Positions 1 to 11,705 of a DNA stretch of 64,000 bases are shown here, one piece after another (the first letter of the stretch is position 1; each line of letters opens with the position of its first letter). The translations under genes were made by a program, and so were the position numbers. This DNA comes from Hofstenia miamia. Taxonomy: Eukaryota; Xenacoelomorpha; Acoela. The notes below the pieces were generated by a model that saw only the letters and a program-made list of their open reading frames with translations, had not been told where the DNA came from and searched no databases. The stretch spans positions 188,464-252,463 of the forward strand of contig SCFE01000111.1 in assembly GCA_004352715.1 (NCBI GenBank). Direction: 5' to 3'.

Positions 1-28
1 GGCTCGGCTCGTTGACAAGTCTGATAAG
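1..28. mobile_element. Terminal fragment of a MITE cut by the window edge
   Basis: The first bases read GGCTCGTTGACAAGTCTGA. This resembles the right end of the element at about 27.36-27.72 kb (GGTTCATTGACAAGTCGGA) and, inverted, its left end (ACTTGTCCACGAGCCG). I infer that the window starts just inside the right end of a second copy of that family. The match is short, so the call is tentative. Confidence 0.3.
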
Positions 29-1156
29 GTAGTAGTGCCGTTGAACATTGAATGTCGATTCAGTGGTATAAATTCTGTAAATAAGAGCTCTAAGGACAAA
101 CTTCAACACCACATTTAATAGTAACTCTCCATTTAACTCTTACCGTTACATATTGCAAGTGAATCGTAATAGTATTGATTTAGAACTTATAGAAACTGTT
201 AGGAAAGATGTCTTTCAAGGCACAAACCAATAAGATCCATAATTGATTATTAGATTATAGTTTAGAGTAAATGTCACGTGTATTAACTACGGGTGGTGAA
301 CCATTCAAAGCCGGTACCGAACCGATCAACACCGGTCACAAGTCACCTGTCAGGGGAGCACGTGCTTGCAGCGCGATTACACCCAATTGTATGTATCAAA
401 ACCACTTTATTTCATATATACAAACTCAGGCCATTGATTTTGCTAATTAAACTGTTTTTGAATATGTAATAAAACTCAGTTTCTGAATGTCAATATCTAT
501 AAATTCGTTGAGTTTATCAGAATTGGTTACTTTTTCATTAATGGTTGAATTTATATAGTATTGGACCTTAGAAGCTGATGGAAAATTATTTTAGGTTGAC
601 TTTAAAATATTAAAAATAAAATTAAGTTTCAAATGTAAACTATAATGTTTTTAAGCATTTTTTATAATGAAAATGAATTAAAGATAATTTATTTATATTG
701 CTAAGAGATCAAGTTCATGGGGCCAATTGGTATGATATGGGAATGCATATACATATAGATGTGTATAGTAAGAATGTATTTCATTAAGCACCATCATTGG
801 GCCTATTCCAATAATGAATTTAATAAAAACTCTTGTTGATCAACATCAACTTCTAAATAATTCATAATGAGAATCTAATAACGTTTCATAGAACTACGAT
901 CCAGAAGAATAGATCAAAAACTTCATAAATGCCAATAATTAAAATAGTTTGTTTAGGTATTACCTCAAAATTCAGAATGGCAACCTTGTACCTAAGTATT
1001 ATTTCGCAATAGTCTAAGCATAAAGCTATTTTGAAAATTTATAAATTTTCTAAAATCACCTATTCCCAAGGCAGTACTCATAAATTCGAGCACTGTTTTT
1101 TATGTTATATTGTGATGAAATTGAACTTCTCAACAAATACAATCCAACACCCTCAC
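29..1156. other. Non-coding stretch, no supported gene
   Basis: AT-rich DNA with a slightly GC-richer patch at about 290-390. Short splice-like motifs occur on the minus strand (for example around 960-1090), but no reading frame links them convincingly to the candidate exon that follows. Confidence 0.4.
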
Positions 1157-1375
1157 CATTAGAGGTAAGATGCCTGGGTCTTCAATCGAATCTAACAAGG
1201 AGAAGCTGACTACCTCCTCTAGTACACCCTTGTCTATTTTCCATATTTGTAAAAATGTATTTTTACTAAAATCCTTACTAATTGCAATGCATACACAAGC
1301 CTGAATTTGTAAATGACTAACTCTTATTTGTATGAAAGCAGTCATTTTCAATTGCATTCCTTTAGGAAAATTTCT
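1157..1375 (-). CDS. Candidate internal exon of an unrecognised gene
   Basis: On the minus strand a 219-base segment (73 codons, no stop) is bounded by an acceptor-like TTACAG and a donor-like GTGAGG. The frame starts just after the acceptor and runs through the donor. The peptide is well mixed, with KNTFLQIWKIDKGVLEEVV in the middle and SLLDSIEDPGILP near the end, unlike the low-complexity translations around it. I do not recognise a family. A second candidate exon on the same strand lies at 5941-6020, but I could not show that the two join. It could also be a chance open frame. Confidence 0.3.
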
Positions 1376-2535
1376 CTGTAATGAGCTACAAAATAATTCC
1401 TTTTAAATTAGTCGACCATTGAAATTCAGTGTGAACAAAAATACATTTTAATTGAAACTTACGAAATAAACGCTCTTTTGAATGAATTACGAACATCACC
1501 TTGAAATGTATCTGCATGGTTGAGGTTAAAATAACTTTTAAAACCAAAAAGCTATATTATCAGAGAAAGTCAATGACATTTTTTGAGACATTTCAAGAAA
1601 GTGTATTTTAAACTGATGCACAAATAACTTTTTCTTGAAGTCATTTATGAATTTTGCTCAAAACCGTCGGATCCCGACAACGATATCAATTGTGTAACCT
1701 TATCCTTCCAATCCTATTGCTTGGGGCAAAAGTTGCTCTTTATTTCCAATAGAGTTGAGAATTGGAATTATTTGTAGAGATTAAAAATTTTGCTCATATT
1801 TAGTGTTTCTCCGGAACAAGCTTGCTTAAAGCCCATGCTACACGAACAACTTTTGTCGCCGATTTTTGTTGGCAACGAAAATCGTTCGTGTAGCACCCCT
1901 CTTCCACGACTAAAATCGGGAGTAATTATCTAGACTAAAGTTGTTCGTTCGGTCCAACTAAAGTTGGCGACAAAAGTTGTCCGTTCGGTCCAACAAAAAT
2001 TGGACAATAAAAATTGTTCGTGTAGCACCCCTTCCGCCAACTTTAGTCGTGAAGTAATTAAATGACAAAAGTTGTTCGTGTAGCAGGGTGCTCCGACCAA
2101 CTTTTTTGTCGGAGAAATAATTCTCCAACTTTCTAGTAATTATCACCTACAAAGATAAATAAACAATTTTAAGCTATAATTTCAATCATTTTCAGAGTTC
2201 ATTTCGTACTGTAAAATTTAAAATTAGCTAGGTTTATAGAATTAATAATCATGATTTGTACATGTTTATGTTAAAATAAACACATATCACTATGTAGGCA
2301 TTTCTTTTGTATACTTGCGTATCAGTATTAAATTAAAACAATTAACTCATCAAAAGGAATCCTTTGTAGTAAACAAAAACATTTGAACCTAAAATAGTGA
2401 TTAGATTGGGAGGTCGATCACAGCATAGCTTTGCGAACTCAAGTATTGTTTAAACAGTGCAGGCAATTATGATGTTTGGTTGAATTTCAAAGTAAACACC
2501 ATCATTCTTATATCAATATTCATGCACAGTGATAA

Positions 2536-2760
2536 GGCCACGGTTAGACTAGTGATTTGCACAAAAGTGATCTATCACATTTTGAGTGAATCGCACGTCT
2601 AACCACCCGAGATAATTAGCGATATGACGATCACGAAGAAATCGTGCGCGTTCGATTTCCTTGTGATCGTCACATCGCTAACTATCTAGGGTGGTTAGAC
2701 GTGCAACGCTTTCAAAAGTGACAGATCACTTTTAACCAATCACCTAATCTAACCGTGGCC
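2536..2760. mobile_element. Palindromic MITE, Harbinger-type, TAA target duplication
   Basis: A 225-bp element is flanked by TAA on both sides (2533-2535 and 2761-2763). Its ends are perfect inverted repeats of GGCCACGGTTAGA. The interior is also largely self-complementary (GACGATCACGAAG around 2624 facing TTCCTTGTGATCGTC around 2657), so the whole element could fold as one hairpin. TSD and structure suggest a Harbinger-type MITE. Confidence 0.75.
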
Positions 2761-2868
2761 TAATGATAATCTGCTCTCCAATGAAAATACGCAACAACGC
2801 AGGTTTCTACACATTCTGTAGGCCGCGATAGCTCAAAAACAATCGTATTTTTAATGTGATTTAATTAA

Positions 2869-3103
2869 CTCTTTCACTGCGAAATTCGACTTTAGTCACA
2901 CGGCCAACATTATGTCTGACTGCGAAATTCGACTTCAGTCCACATCTCTCCTGTTTTTTTCTAATAAAATGTCCAAAATCTGGTGTAATTCCATGTAATT
3001 CAGTATAATAAAGTTTTTTTAAGAAAAAATTAATTTTCATTTTTTTGTGTCAAAATGACATTTTTTGAGAATTTCTTAAAATTCTTGAAACGCAGTGAAA
3101 GGG
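2869..3103. mobile_element. piggyBac-type MITE, TTAA target site
   Basis: A 235-bp element is flanked by TTAA at 2865-2868 and 3104-3107. The ends are CTCTTTCACTGCG (left) and CCCTTTCACTGCG (right, opposite strand). A TTAA target plus termini beginning CCC is the piggyBac signature. The left part holds two copies of CTGCGAAATTCGACTT (about 2877 and 2921). No coding capacity is present. Confidence 0.75.
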
Positions 3104-3141
3104 TTAATTTCGATAGTTTTTAGAGCGATGAATATATGCAA

Positions 3142-3267
3142 TCAGTATGAGGAAGTTATTAAATTCATATAGTCATCAGAAGAAACATCCCACACTGAAT
3201 GTTTTTCTTCGACCATTTCAATTAATTTAATAAGATCTTCATGGGACCACACTGATGACATCTCCAT
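3142..3267 (-). CDS. MADF/Myb-like N-terminal fragment, transposon-derived
   Basis: A 41-codon ORF starting ATG and ending TGA on the minus strand. It contains SHEDLIKLIEMVEEKHSVWD, matching the start of a MADF or Myb/SANT-like DNA-binding domain (leucine-isoleucine helix, then a tryptophan-aspartate and a tyrosine). MADF domains are about 85-90 residues, so only the first half is present. Its place inside the Harbinger-like element fits the DNA-binding partner protein encoded by PIF/Harbinger transposons. It is probably a remnant; a spliced continuation cannot be excluded. Confidence 0.5.
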   Translation of the reverse strand: MEMSSVWSHEDLIKLIEMVEEKHSVWDVSSDDYMNLITSSY

Positions 3268-4538
3268 GCTTTAGTGAAATGCGCGCTATAATTATGCAAT
3301 TTGCCGCTCAAATCCAAGGTCATTATTACGATCACTCATTTAGGAATGTAAACAAGCACATTTCATCAGGCGAGGTTTAATAATAGTCAAGAAAATACGA
3401 ATACTGATAATGAAACAATATATGTTCTTTGAATAAACACATTAAAATATAACATAAAATAGCTTGTTGCTAATGCATATACCAAAAATTTAATATTGAA
3501 AAATATTTTAATATTTTAGTTCAACTGTTGTTAAATGAGCAATATTAATATTTCATATTATAAATATTTCTGCATATTCGGATATTCCTGAAATTCTTTC
3601 TTAAATATTTTACAATGAAATAACTGAAATAATAAAAAGTTGTTATAACACTATGCTACACGAACAACTTTTGTCACCAATTTTTGTCGCCAACAAAAAT
3701 CGCTCGTGTAGCATACCAAAGCAACAACAAAAGTTGGCGACAAAAGCTGTTCGTTTGGACGACAAAAATCGGCGACAAAAGTTGTTCGTGTATCATGGGC
3801 TTAGGAATCACACACATACTGTATGCTCTTAGTAAGAGGTATATTTATTAAGAAAACAATCAGCAAATCAAAATTTCTTAAGTATACAAAAGTTATGTGT
3901 TTTTAGAATTAGGTAAGTTTATTCTGCTTCTGCACCAAAGAATTCCAAAATTGCAATAAAATATCTATTCATGTTAGTTTTGATACTTATTAAATTACAT
4001 TATTTTATAGGTCACAAGTTTAGATGACAAACTTACAAAAACTATACAAATGCTTACATAGAAACTTAAGAATAAGCTAGGAATGACCAGACTTATATTT
4101 CTATAAAAGTTCTGTATTTATTTAAAACTAATTTTTCAATGTTCTTGTAAACACAGTTTGCAAATAGCATAATAGCTTTTTTGATTGTTAGCTTTTCAAC
4201 TTCTTACGCAACAAGCGCCACTCGATAATGCTGTTATCAACTTCAAATTTACTTAATTTTTTCGTTTCCTCTCTAATTTGATTAAATGCAAAACGTGTAA
4301 GTGCGGCAAGAAATCATTCTTTTCACTTGCACCTGTCTGAAAAAACAATTTCTCATTCGGAATTCGATTGATATAAAGATCTTCAAAAAAATTTTAAAAA
4401 GTATTTACATCAACATGAATAATGGCAATGTCTGCAATTTTGCAATTTTGATAATTTCATGTATGATTGGAAACGAGTAAGGCCTGATTGATATAATAAC
4501 ACAAGAAATATTAAACATCTTTGTAAAAGGATTATATG

Positions 4539-4563
4539 ATATATATATATATATATATATACA

Positions 4564-4601
<38 letters not shown>
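4539..4601. repeat. (TA)n microsatellite, interrupted
   Basis: Long TA-dinucleotide run broken once by ACAG. A second TA run follows at about 4684-4714 and ends at the single N at 4717. A short translated ORF across this tract is an artefact of the repeat. Confidence 0.9.
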
Positions 4602-4604
<3 letters not shown>

Positions 4605-4678
4605 TCATCTTATTTGCTATAATATTTTAAGTTAAATTTTTTATAATGTTTTCTAAGTTATATCAAGATTGTAAGATT

Positions 4679-4716
<38 letters not shown>

Positions 4717-4717
4717 N

Positions 4718-5333
4718 CCATTTCCATATCAGATTAATTAGTTACTATTTCATAATTCCTGCGCACAAAATTGCTATACGAAGATGACGGCTATTTATTG
4801 TAAATTCACAATATCAAGTTTGCTTATGCAATATTTTCTTTCAGAATACTGGTATTGTACTATCAAAAAATGCATGTCTCATGTACAATAGAATGAAATC
4901 AAATAGAAACTAAAAATATCTCTAAAATACATTGTTGAAATATTCCTTTCCATGCACTAAATAATTGTCATTTTCAATCATTGCTGAAAATTCTTTAAAT
5001 CAATAGTCGTTGTATATATATATATATATATATATATACAACGACTATTGATTTAAAGAATTTTCAGCAATGATTGAAAATGACAATTATTTAGTGCATG
5101 GAAAGGAATATTTCAACAATGTATTTTAGAGATATTTTTAGTTTCTATTTGATTTCATTCTATTGTACATGAGACATGCATTTTTTGATAGTACAATACC
5201 AGTATTCTGAAAGAAAATATTGCATAAGCAAACTTGATATTGTGAATTTACAATAAATAGCCGTCATCTTCGTATAGCAATTTTGTGCGCAGGAATTATG
5301 AAATAGTAACTAATTAATCTGATATGGAAATGG
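4718..5333. repeat. Perfect 616-bp palindrome centred on (TA)n
   Basis: Bases 4718-5025 are the reverse complement of 5026-5333 wherever I compared them, with no spacer; the centre is a (TA)n run at about 5013-5038. The left arm begins directly after the single N at 4717, while the right arm runs on into ordinary sequence. An exact palindrome starting at an assembly join, with a self-complementary TA centre, is more likely a fold-back assembly or read artefact than a real cruciform. Confidence 0.9.
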
Positions 5334-5940
5334 TGTCCCTATTTCTTCGAATAATGATATGACAGAATTAATAAAATTCCTTCAGAGGAGCAAAACACCA
5401 AATACTCCATTTGTCATGCATAATAATCAGTTGTTTTGTCTAGGATACTCTAGGTTTGTATGTCAGACTTCTTTATACAGTAATCATATTGCATCGCTAA
5501 TTATTTAAGAACAAAATATTGGTACTTTCAAACTTCCAGTTGCAATAAGGAGGTATGAAATTTTAAAACCAGGAGTAATCTATTTCTCCAACTTGGTTTC
5601 GATTACCTATAATCTGCTGTTTTTAGTTGATTTGGAAATGAATGCTGATATTCTATGTGGTAATAGTTGTTTAGTGTAGCTTGTCTACAATAAATTTCAT
5701 TATTTTGAAATTCTAAAAAATATATATGCTTAGAAATAACAGTTTATATCATCAATGTGCATTATTGTAGCTTTTTTTATCTTGATTACAAAAAAATCGG
5801 TATAATTTATAACAATGTATGTGCAATCAATTCTGTTTCCACGTTGTCAATCAAAGTTGACATTGTCTTTACATTCGAGATGATTTCACCTGCACTTTGA
5901 CCTGACCTACTTCAGTATAAAACCTGGTTAATCCCTATGT
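5334..5940. other. Non-coding stretch, no supported gene
   Basis: AT-rich sequence following the palindrome. I see no domain, tRNA or repeat copy that I can name. Confidence 0.4.
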
Positions 5941-6020
5941 TCACATAGTAAGGGATGTCATAAAAGTAACATTGTCCTCTTCTCGAATTATATCTTTGAT
6001 TTCCTTAACAGCATACCTGC
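5941..6020 (-). CDS. Candidate last exon of an unrecognised gene
   Basis: On the minus strand a good acceptor (GATTTTTGCAG) is followed by an open frame of 25 codons and TGA, beginning RYAVKEIKDIIREED and ending TSLTM. The charged, helix-like composition looks coding. An alternative reading uses the donor-like TAT|GTGAAC at the 3' end, making it internal. No family is recognised. It lies 4.6 kb upstream, on the same strand, of the candidate exon at 1157-1375. Confidence 0.3.
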
Positions 6021-6559
6021 CTGCAAAAATCAGTTTTAGTTATTAGTTATGAAAATAATGAATAATGCACTGTAGAAATTGCTGCTTTCTTAATGATAAG
6101 CAAATTCGCAATTGATGATGTCTGACGTATCAATTTCAATTGATTGACAAATAGGAAAGAATTTGGTTAAGCCAATTGAATTTTTCGGAATTTTAGAAAC
6201 AGATGTCCAATATAGGAACCGCGACTAATACATTGAGATGAATTACAGATAGTCTGCAATTAACCATTAAGATTAAGAAAATAGGGTGTACTAAGTAGTC
6301 CATTTTCAAAGCAATTATAGATATAAAGACAAGTTGAAGCCCTCTGAATCAATAACCTCAAGCAAAAGTCTGATAAGAAATAAATACTGGGTACACACTT
6401 TCACCAGATAATTGACACAAGTGTCCCACTTAAAGTCATCGGTGAGCCATATAAACTCAGAAATTAGTGTTTGTTCAGAACGTTGAGCTCAGGTGTTGGT
6501 AGAGCTTTGTTCCTAGAAAAACCAATTGCTTACATTTGGTTGTATCTGTGGACCAGTTA

Positions 6560-9500
6560 GAGAAGTTAATGAATTCTTTTATATATTATATGGATTCTGA
6601 AAATGGGAGAATTGAAAATGCAATGTATTTCTGTACGATATTTCCTCCATTTTTAGGTGAAGGTCTTGAATATACAATGGAAAAGTACGAGACATAATAG
6701 TGACCCTTGTGGAACGCCTCTTTTGAAGTCGAAGGTATTTCTGTAATAATTCCAGATTTCAAACAGAATCTTCTTTCAGATAAGTAGTTTCTTATTCATT
6801 CTGGTAGGACGGTTAGGAGAATCCAATTTGTTGATCAAAATTGAACGCTGGACTAAGCCAAGGGCCTTGGAATAATCATATGACAGAAAGATTAAGGATG
6901 CAGTGATGTGGTGGTCCAAGAGACTGGAAATATTTCGGAATAAATGACCTAAAATCACAGAAGTTGATGACTCATCTTTTTATGTAAACCGATACACATC
7001 ATTCGACATCCGAGAGCGTAAAGCGTGAAGAACAATATGCCTTATATATTTGAAGGGAACAATTAGCAAAAAGTTTTTACGCAGGTTGTCAAATGAAGAC
7101 TGGGATGATTTATGTATTGTGCAGACATCAGCCAACTTCCATTATTTCGGAGGAAAGACGTTGACCTAGATACGCCACTGCAGCCTTGTGCAGTTCAGCA
7201 GGAATTCCATCATTCCCAAAAGAGGTATACTGCTTGAAATATCTTAGATAGAGATACGTTGTGTAGGGTTCAACTTCTAAAAGGCAGATTTCATCAAGCT
7301 TAACATGTTTATCATAGCAATTGGTGATTGCTTGAAAAATTTTGCAATCGTAACAAGGTCATTCTTAATACACATAAAGATGGACAATTACGCAGTAAAG
7401 CCATTTGCTTTGTTGGTATTCGTGCATCGTTAATAGCATCCTACATTAATAACACCTTGTTGCATTGAGTTGTCTATATCCATGCTCGTTTTGACTAAGT
7501 TATTGTATGATTAAGCTTCTCATTGAATGATAATACTTCTAAGGTATTCCTGTCACACCAAAAACCACCAATTTCACTAGCATATTTTACATTTGAGTTG
7601 ATCCACGTAGGAACTCGTGTTAATGTTTGGATCGCTTTGCTTGATTCTGAAGACAGGGCATTGTTCAGATGGCTTTGGAACGCTTTGAAATACATTGATA
7701 GAGATTAGGGAAGTGAATGTTCACGATTGGTTCCACAAAATTTTGAGCAAAACTAGAATTAGAATCGGGCAGGATAGTTCGGCAGAGGCAAATAGAATGT
7801 TTGCTTGCTCCAACTAGTGGGAGTAAGAATCGATGGTGACATAAACCAAATAGTTGAGATTGTAAGAATTACGTCCATTTCGAAATCTCCGTGAGTTGGT
7901 ATACCAACAAGAGTCTCTCTGTCCAGTTCTCGAGATGACGACAAGAGATCTGTTATTCAATCAGAGAACCACTTAAGTCCAAAATGGGAATTTTACAAAA
8001 GAGAGGTGTTAAGAAAATTTTGCATTTTTAAACTACAGTAGTATGGCATCAACCAAGGGCGCCGCGAGAAATTTCTTAAAGAAGGCACGTGTTTTTGCAG
8101 AAAAAATATTTCATTTCCTTTTGAGGAAATTTAATCATTTAATTGAAAGAGAACAAGGAGATGAGATATTATTTTCCAAGCAGTTGATTACCCAAATAAT
8201 GTAACTTTGTTACCCCATACTTCGTTTAACTGAAACTTATTTTTGCATTATTTAATCGTTAAGGATTTAAAGACTTTTTATAACGACCTAGAAAAAAATT
8301 TTTATTAACCAAAAAATTACTGCGCATTTTATGTATTCTTAATTCACAATTTATCTATATACATCAGAATTTAAAATGAATTTAAATTTATTTAAATCAA
8401 ATATTACTAAGAAATTCGGAATTTCCATTTGATAAAAATCAATCAACTCACCCTTAAAGGGGGGCAGTTGCCCCTCTTGCCCCCCGCTTGCGGTGCCTAT
8501 GCCATCAACGTAGTCTTTTACAGTAAGGATTGAAAATGCATAGAAATTCCACATGAAATTGTGATCTATTATGAGGCTTAGATATTGATTCTTTAGACTT
8601 AAAGGAAATGCTTTTGTTATCTTTCCTAATTGGGCGTAAGTATTTTGAATTCCATTTTGTGGCGATTTAATAATTGATTTTTTCCTAAAGCAGTTGTGAC
8701 AACGTTTATGAAGAACTCAAAATTATGGACTTAAGCGGTTCTGTTCTTGGACAACAGAGATTTCTATTCATGGAGGTTCTATTAAGATCAGCACATATCA
8801 TAGCCATATGTCCACTGGGAGCTACTAATAAGGTGCCCACCAATGTGATTAGTTCTGGCTCTATTTCAGAATAAGTCAATGACTGAAGGTTAGGAATGAT
8901 GTAAATTTTAATGATAAAAAACTTAAGATTTGGAATTGCTATTGATACCGCTTCAATTGAGTTTGGTATTATTGAGCCTAATTGGGCCTAGCCGAGATAG
9001 GATCTATATACAAACACCATCACCACGCGGTCAGGTTCTATGTTAGGCCATACATTAGAGATTACGACTTGAAAATGATTAAATCTTGATTTCAGTTCTA
9101 GAGGTACCAGCTTGAATTAACTCATATCAGTTTTCAAGATTTTTTTTTTTGCGTTAGCATCTTGTGGTAAGAAAACCCGATTTCAAAGACCTTTTCAAGG
9201 AAATCCTTCAAATTTTTTTTGCTCAAGACCTTTCTATCAGAATTCAACTTGAGAAGAATGTTGCTCATTCGCGGTTTTAGACTCATCATACCAGACGTTG
9301 AAAGTTATGAATTATGTGTGGTTCGTTGTAGTTTGATTGATTTATTCACGTTTTCTGAGGCATTACCCAATTTTGTGATATGCATTTTAGGTTATTAATT
9401 CTTTCCAGAATAGAAGTTTGCTCTGCAATAATTTCCTTCTGGAAACTGGGTAGCTTAATTACGACTACACAGAGGAACAATGCCAGAAAAGAAGTCCATA

Positions 9501-9705
9501 ATAACCTTTTTCATTAACCACTTGAGCCTTTAAAAATTGTTGCATTAATTGCTACATACCCAAAGTGAAAAAATTGCATCCCCACCGAGTCTATTAGTTG
9601 ATTGTTAGTGCAGTTGCTACATAATCGACAACTGCCGCTCATGAGTAACATCGATTTATTAAATGAGTGTAATGAGTACAATGAAAAAAATTCTAAAAAC
9701 ACAAG
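6560..9705 (-). mobile_element. Decayed non-LTR retrotransposon (LINE) ORF2
   Basis: On the minus strand, pieces of a LINE pol ORF appear in the right order across several frames. An endonuclease-like part lies at about 8.7-9.1 kb (VWPNIEPDRVVMVFVYRSY; then MAMICADLN). The endonuclease C-terminus is near 7.8-7.9 kb (HGDFEMDVILT). Reverse transcriptase covers about 6.65-7.25 kb: GNDGIPAELHK, then YDYSKALGLVQRSILINKL, then RGVPQGSLL, the conserved block before the YADD loop. The rest of RT is lost below 6.6 kb. Many stops and frameshifts make it dead. The GVPQGS type fits the Jockey/CR1-like group. A hAT MITE (8054-8501) sits inside. Confidence 0.75.
8054..8501. mobile_element. hAT-type MITE inserted in the LINE
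   Basis: The ends are imperfect inverted repeats: CAAGGGCGCCGCGAG at the left and CATAGGCACCGCAAG on the opposite strand at the right. Flanking 8-mers GCATCAAC (8046-8053) and CCATCAAC (8502-8509) agree at 7 of 8 bases, the target-duplication length of hAT elements. It separates the LINE endonuclease pieces and so is younger than the LINE. Confidence 0.65.
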
Positions 9706-10459
9706 TTAGGTAGTCTTTGAAAATAATGCTTCTGAAAGTTCTCGCCATTGTTAAACTACCTTGTAGACTTGTAGATAATTTTTCAAATTTAGTCATTTTG
9801 AACTAGGGAGGACATGACATGGATATTAATTTTCGCTAACAACCACTTTAATTCGTATTTGTGCTCAGCCCACAAATGTAGCTTGATATATTATCTAGTT
9901 GACAAACTCTGCGATAATCTAAATTTATAGAAAGATTATGGTACGAAAAAGTTGGATCGGCTCGAATCTTGCCTGATCCATCTTAATGAACGCAAATTCA
10001 CAAATTTTCCACCTACTTACATCAGATGGATTTGGGTCCAAAATTCAGACCCGATGAGCACCTTGAATAGGGCTATGGGTAATTCGGGGCGCTGCAGAAC
10101 CCGGTCTGTGCTTGCCCATACAATTGTTGGATTACACTAGAGTTTGGTCTTGGGTACATAAACCCATTCAGCTTCAAGCTGATATTGACATTGTGTCTTG
10201 GTCAAATAGTTAGAAACCAATTCCATCCCTGTATCTTGTAGTACAGTAGAAAACGTTACTTGAAATCGTTTTTATTCAACGCTTCAAAAGTATGTAAGTT
10301 AAATAAGTCAAAAATATAAATTTTTTTCCTTTTGACTACAAATTGTATTACATATTGAATAATATTATAATTATAAAAAAAGTTTTATTTTGACCATTTA
10401 CGACTTTATCAGACTTTATTACAGCTAAGAAAGGATTAGAACCTGTACAAAGTTTTAAT
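9706..10459. other. Non-coding stretch, no supported gene
   Basis: AT-rich sequence upstream of the LINE. Short ORFs here show no recognisable domain. Confidence 0.35.
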
Positions 10460-10467
10460 ATCTGGAC

Positions 10468-10694
10468 TAAGGGCGTACCCAGGATTTTCTGACGGGGGAC
10501 ATCATTTTTATTCCCTAATGCGGGGTGAAGCCCCACGAAATTTTTTGAAAATATTGAGAAAATAGACCCTAAAAAATGCATTTCACGATCCTAGATTTTA
10601 AATTTTTCAATTTTTTGATTTATCCAGTCAAAATTAAATTTGGAAACTTGACGGGGGGGACATTCCACCATATCCCCCCCTGGGTACGCCACTG
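10468..10694. mobile_element. hAT-type MITE with perfect 8-bp target duplication
   Basis: A 227-bp element has ends TAAGGGCGTACCCAGG and, inverted, CAGTGGCGTACCCAGG. It is flanked by an exact 8-bp duplication, ATCTGGAC, at 10460-10467 and 10695-10702. The subterminal region is rich in G on one side and C on the other (GACGGGGGAC and CCATATCCCCCC). It has no coding capacity. Confidence 0.85.
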
Positions 10695-11469
10695 ATCTGG
10701 ACTTATCTAAAAAATGACCGTTTCCAAAAATAAATCGAAAATTAATATAAATTGCGGTAGGCGAAAAATTGTGGTTCCACTTTTTAAACTGTTTGCAGTA
10801 TTGGTATTAGGAAGGAACCTTTTTAAAGACAACACATTTCTGGAATGCTTAACTCGATTTTATTTTCTACATGCAGCTCATTTCAGAGATAATATTAGAC
10901 CTAATAAAGACGAATTCAATCAATTGTTTTATTAGACGTAGAACGTCTGTCTCGTTGATAATGATTTGAAAAATATTATTATCAGAGAGCATGAATCAGA
11001 TTCAGTGGGCGTTCATTTTTAAAATGCATTGATAAAGCGATGCAATTACGCAGTTCTCCCAATTCCACAATCAGATACAAGACATTTTTTAATACGCCGG
11101 AATTACTGTACATAATCTTAATTTATTGCTAGCAATTAATTCCAGATTTGTATCGATATAGACCTCACGCCTTATAAAATATCGTTTGTTCTTTTGAGGG
11201 TGTGTTAAATGATTGCAAATGTAAAATAATAGGATAGAGAGTGTACAAGCTACAAGTACCTAGAATCTTATGCATGTTCATAAAAAACTTAGTAGACTTT
11301 ATACCAGAGATGAAAACAATCCAGTAGCTTTAAAACGACTGTATATCATTATATATTTTGCTTAACCCTAAGTAATACACATGCGTTTTTATTACAATTT
11401 GTGATGTTTTATAAAAAAACTTTAAACGCTCACAACTCACTAACAAATAAGTATTTCTACAATCTGAAA

Positions 11470-11705
11470 ACATCTTCATTTTCACGGCATTGACTTTGCG
11501 CATGGTTCTCCTGAAGGAAATATTGGTAGTCTACTTACAGAAAAAATATTTGAGGTTAGTTGTTGCTACCATGGGTTTTAGCCCACCATATTTACTGAAA
11601 ATTAGGTATGAGAGAAGCTTGAATATTTCCATAAAAATTGGATCCTCATTAAAAATCTTAATATTTTCCTGTACTTCAGACACAGCAATAATTTTTTATC
11701 ACGAC
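11470..11705 (+). repeat. Dispersed repeat or duplicated exon, copy A
   Basis: This segment resembles the opposite strand of 44330-44560 (copy B). Both contain GACTTTGCGCATGG followed by a CCT, then a diverged section, then a block with similar spacing (CATGGG, AGGTATG, TTGAATATTT, TAAAAAT). In the same frame A reads DFAHGSPEGNIGSLLTEKIF and B reads DFAHGAP. A donor-like GAG|GTTAGT follows in A. The frame is closed in both directions, so this may be a duplicated exon-intron piece or an old transposon. Copy A ends at the hAT insertion at 11706. Confidence 0.4.

Larger units (their letters stand above)
1830..3801. mobile_element. Harbinger-like DNA element with inverted ends and nested insertions
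   Basis: The outer ends are inverted copies: AGCCCATGCTACACGAACAA at the left and, on the opposite strand, AGCCCATGATACACGAACAA at the right. The flanks are TAA and TAG, close to the 3-bp TWA duplication typical of PIF/Harbinger. Both ends carry several subterminal copies of a CGACAAAAGTTGTTCGTG motif (about 1834-2083 and 3652-3790). Inside lie a MADF-type ORF (3142-3267), which fits Harbinger elements that carry a Myb/MADF-like protein, and two other MITEs. No transposase is visible. It could instead be two separate MITEs that happen to face each other. Confidence 0.5.

Noticed and set aside
4405-4608. ORF rich in Tyr-Ile repeats
   Set aside because: Translation of a (TA)n microsatellite; the similar ORF at 43729-43926 has the same cause.
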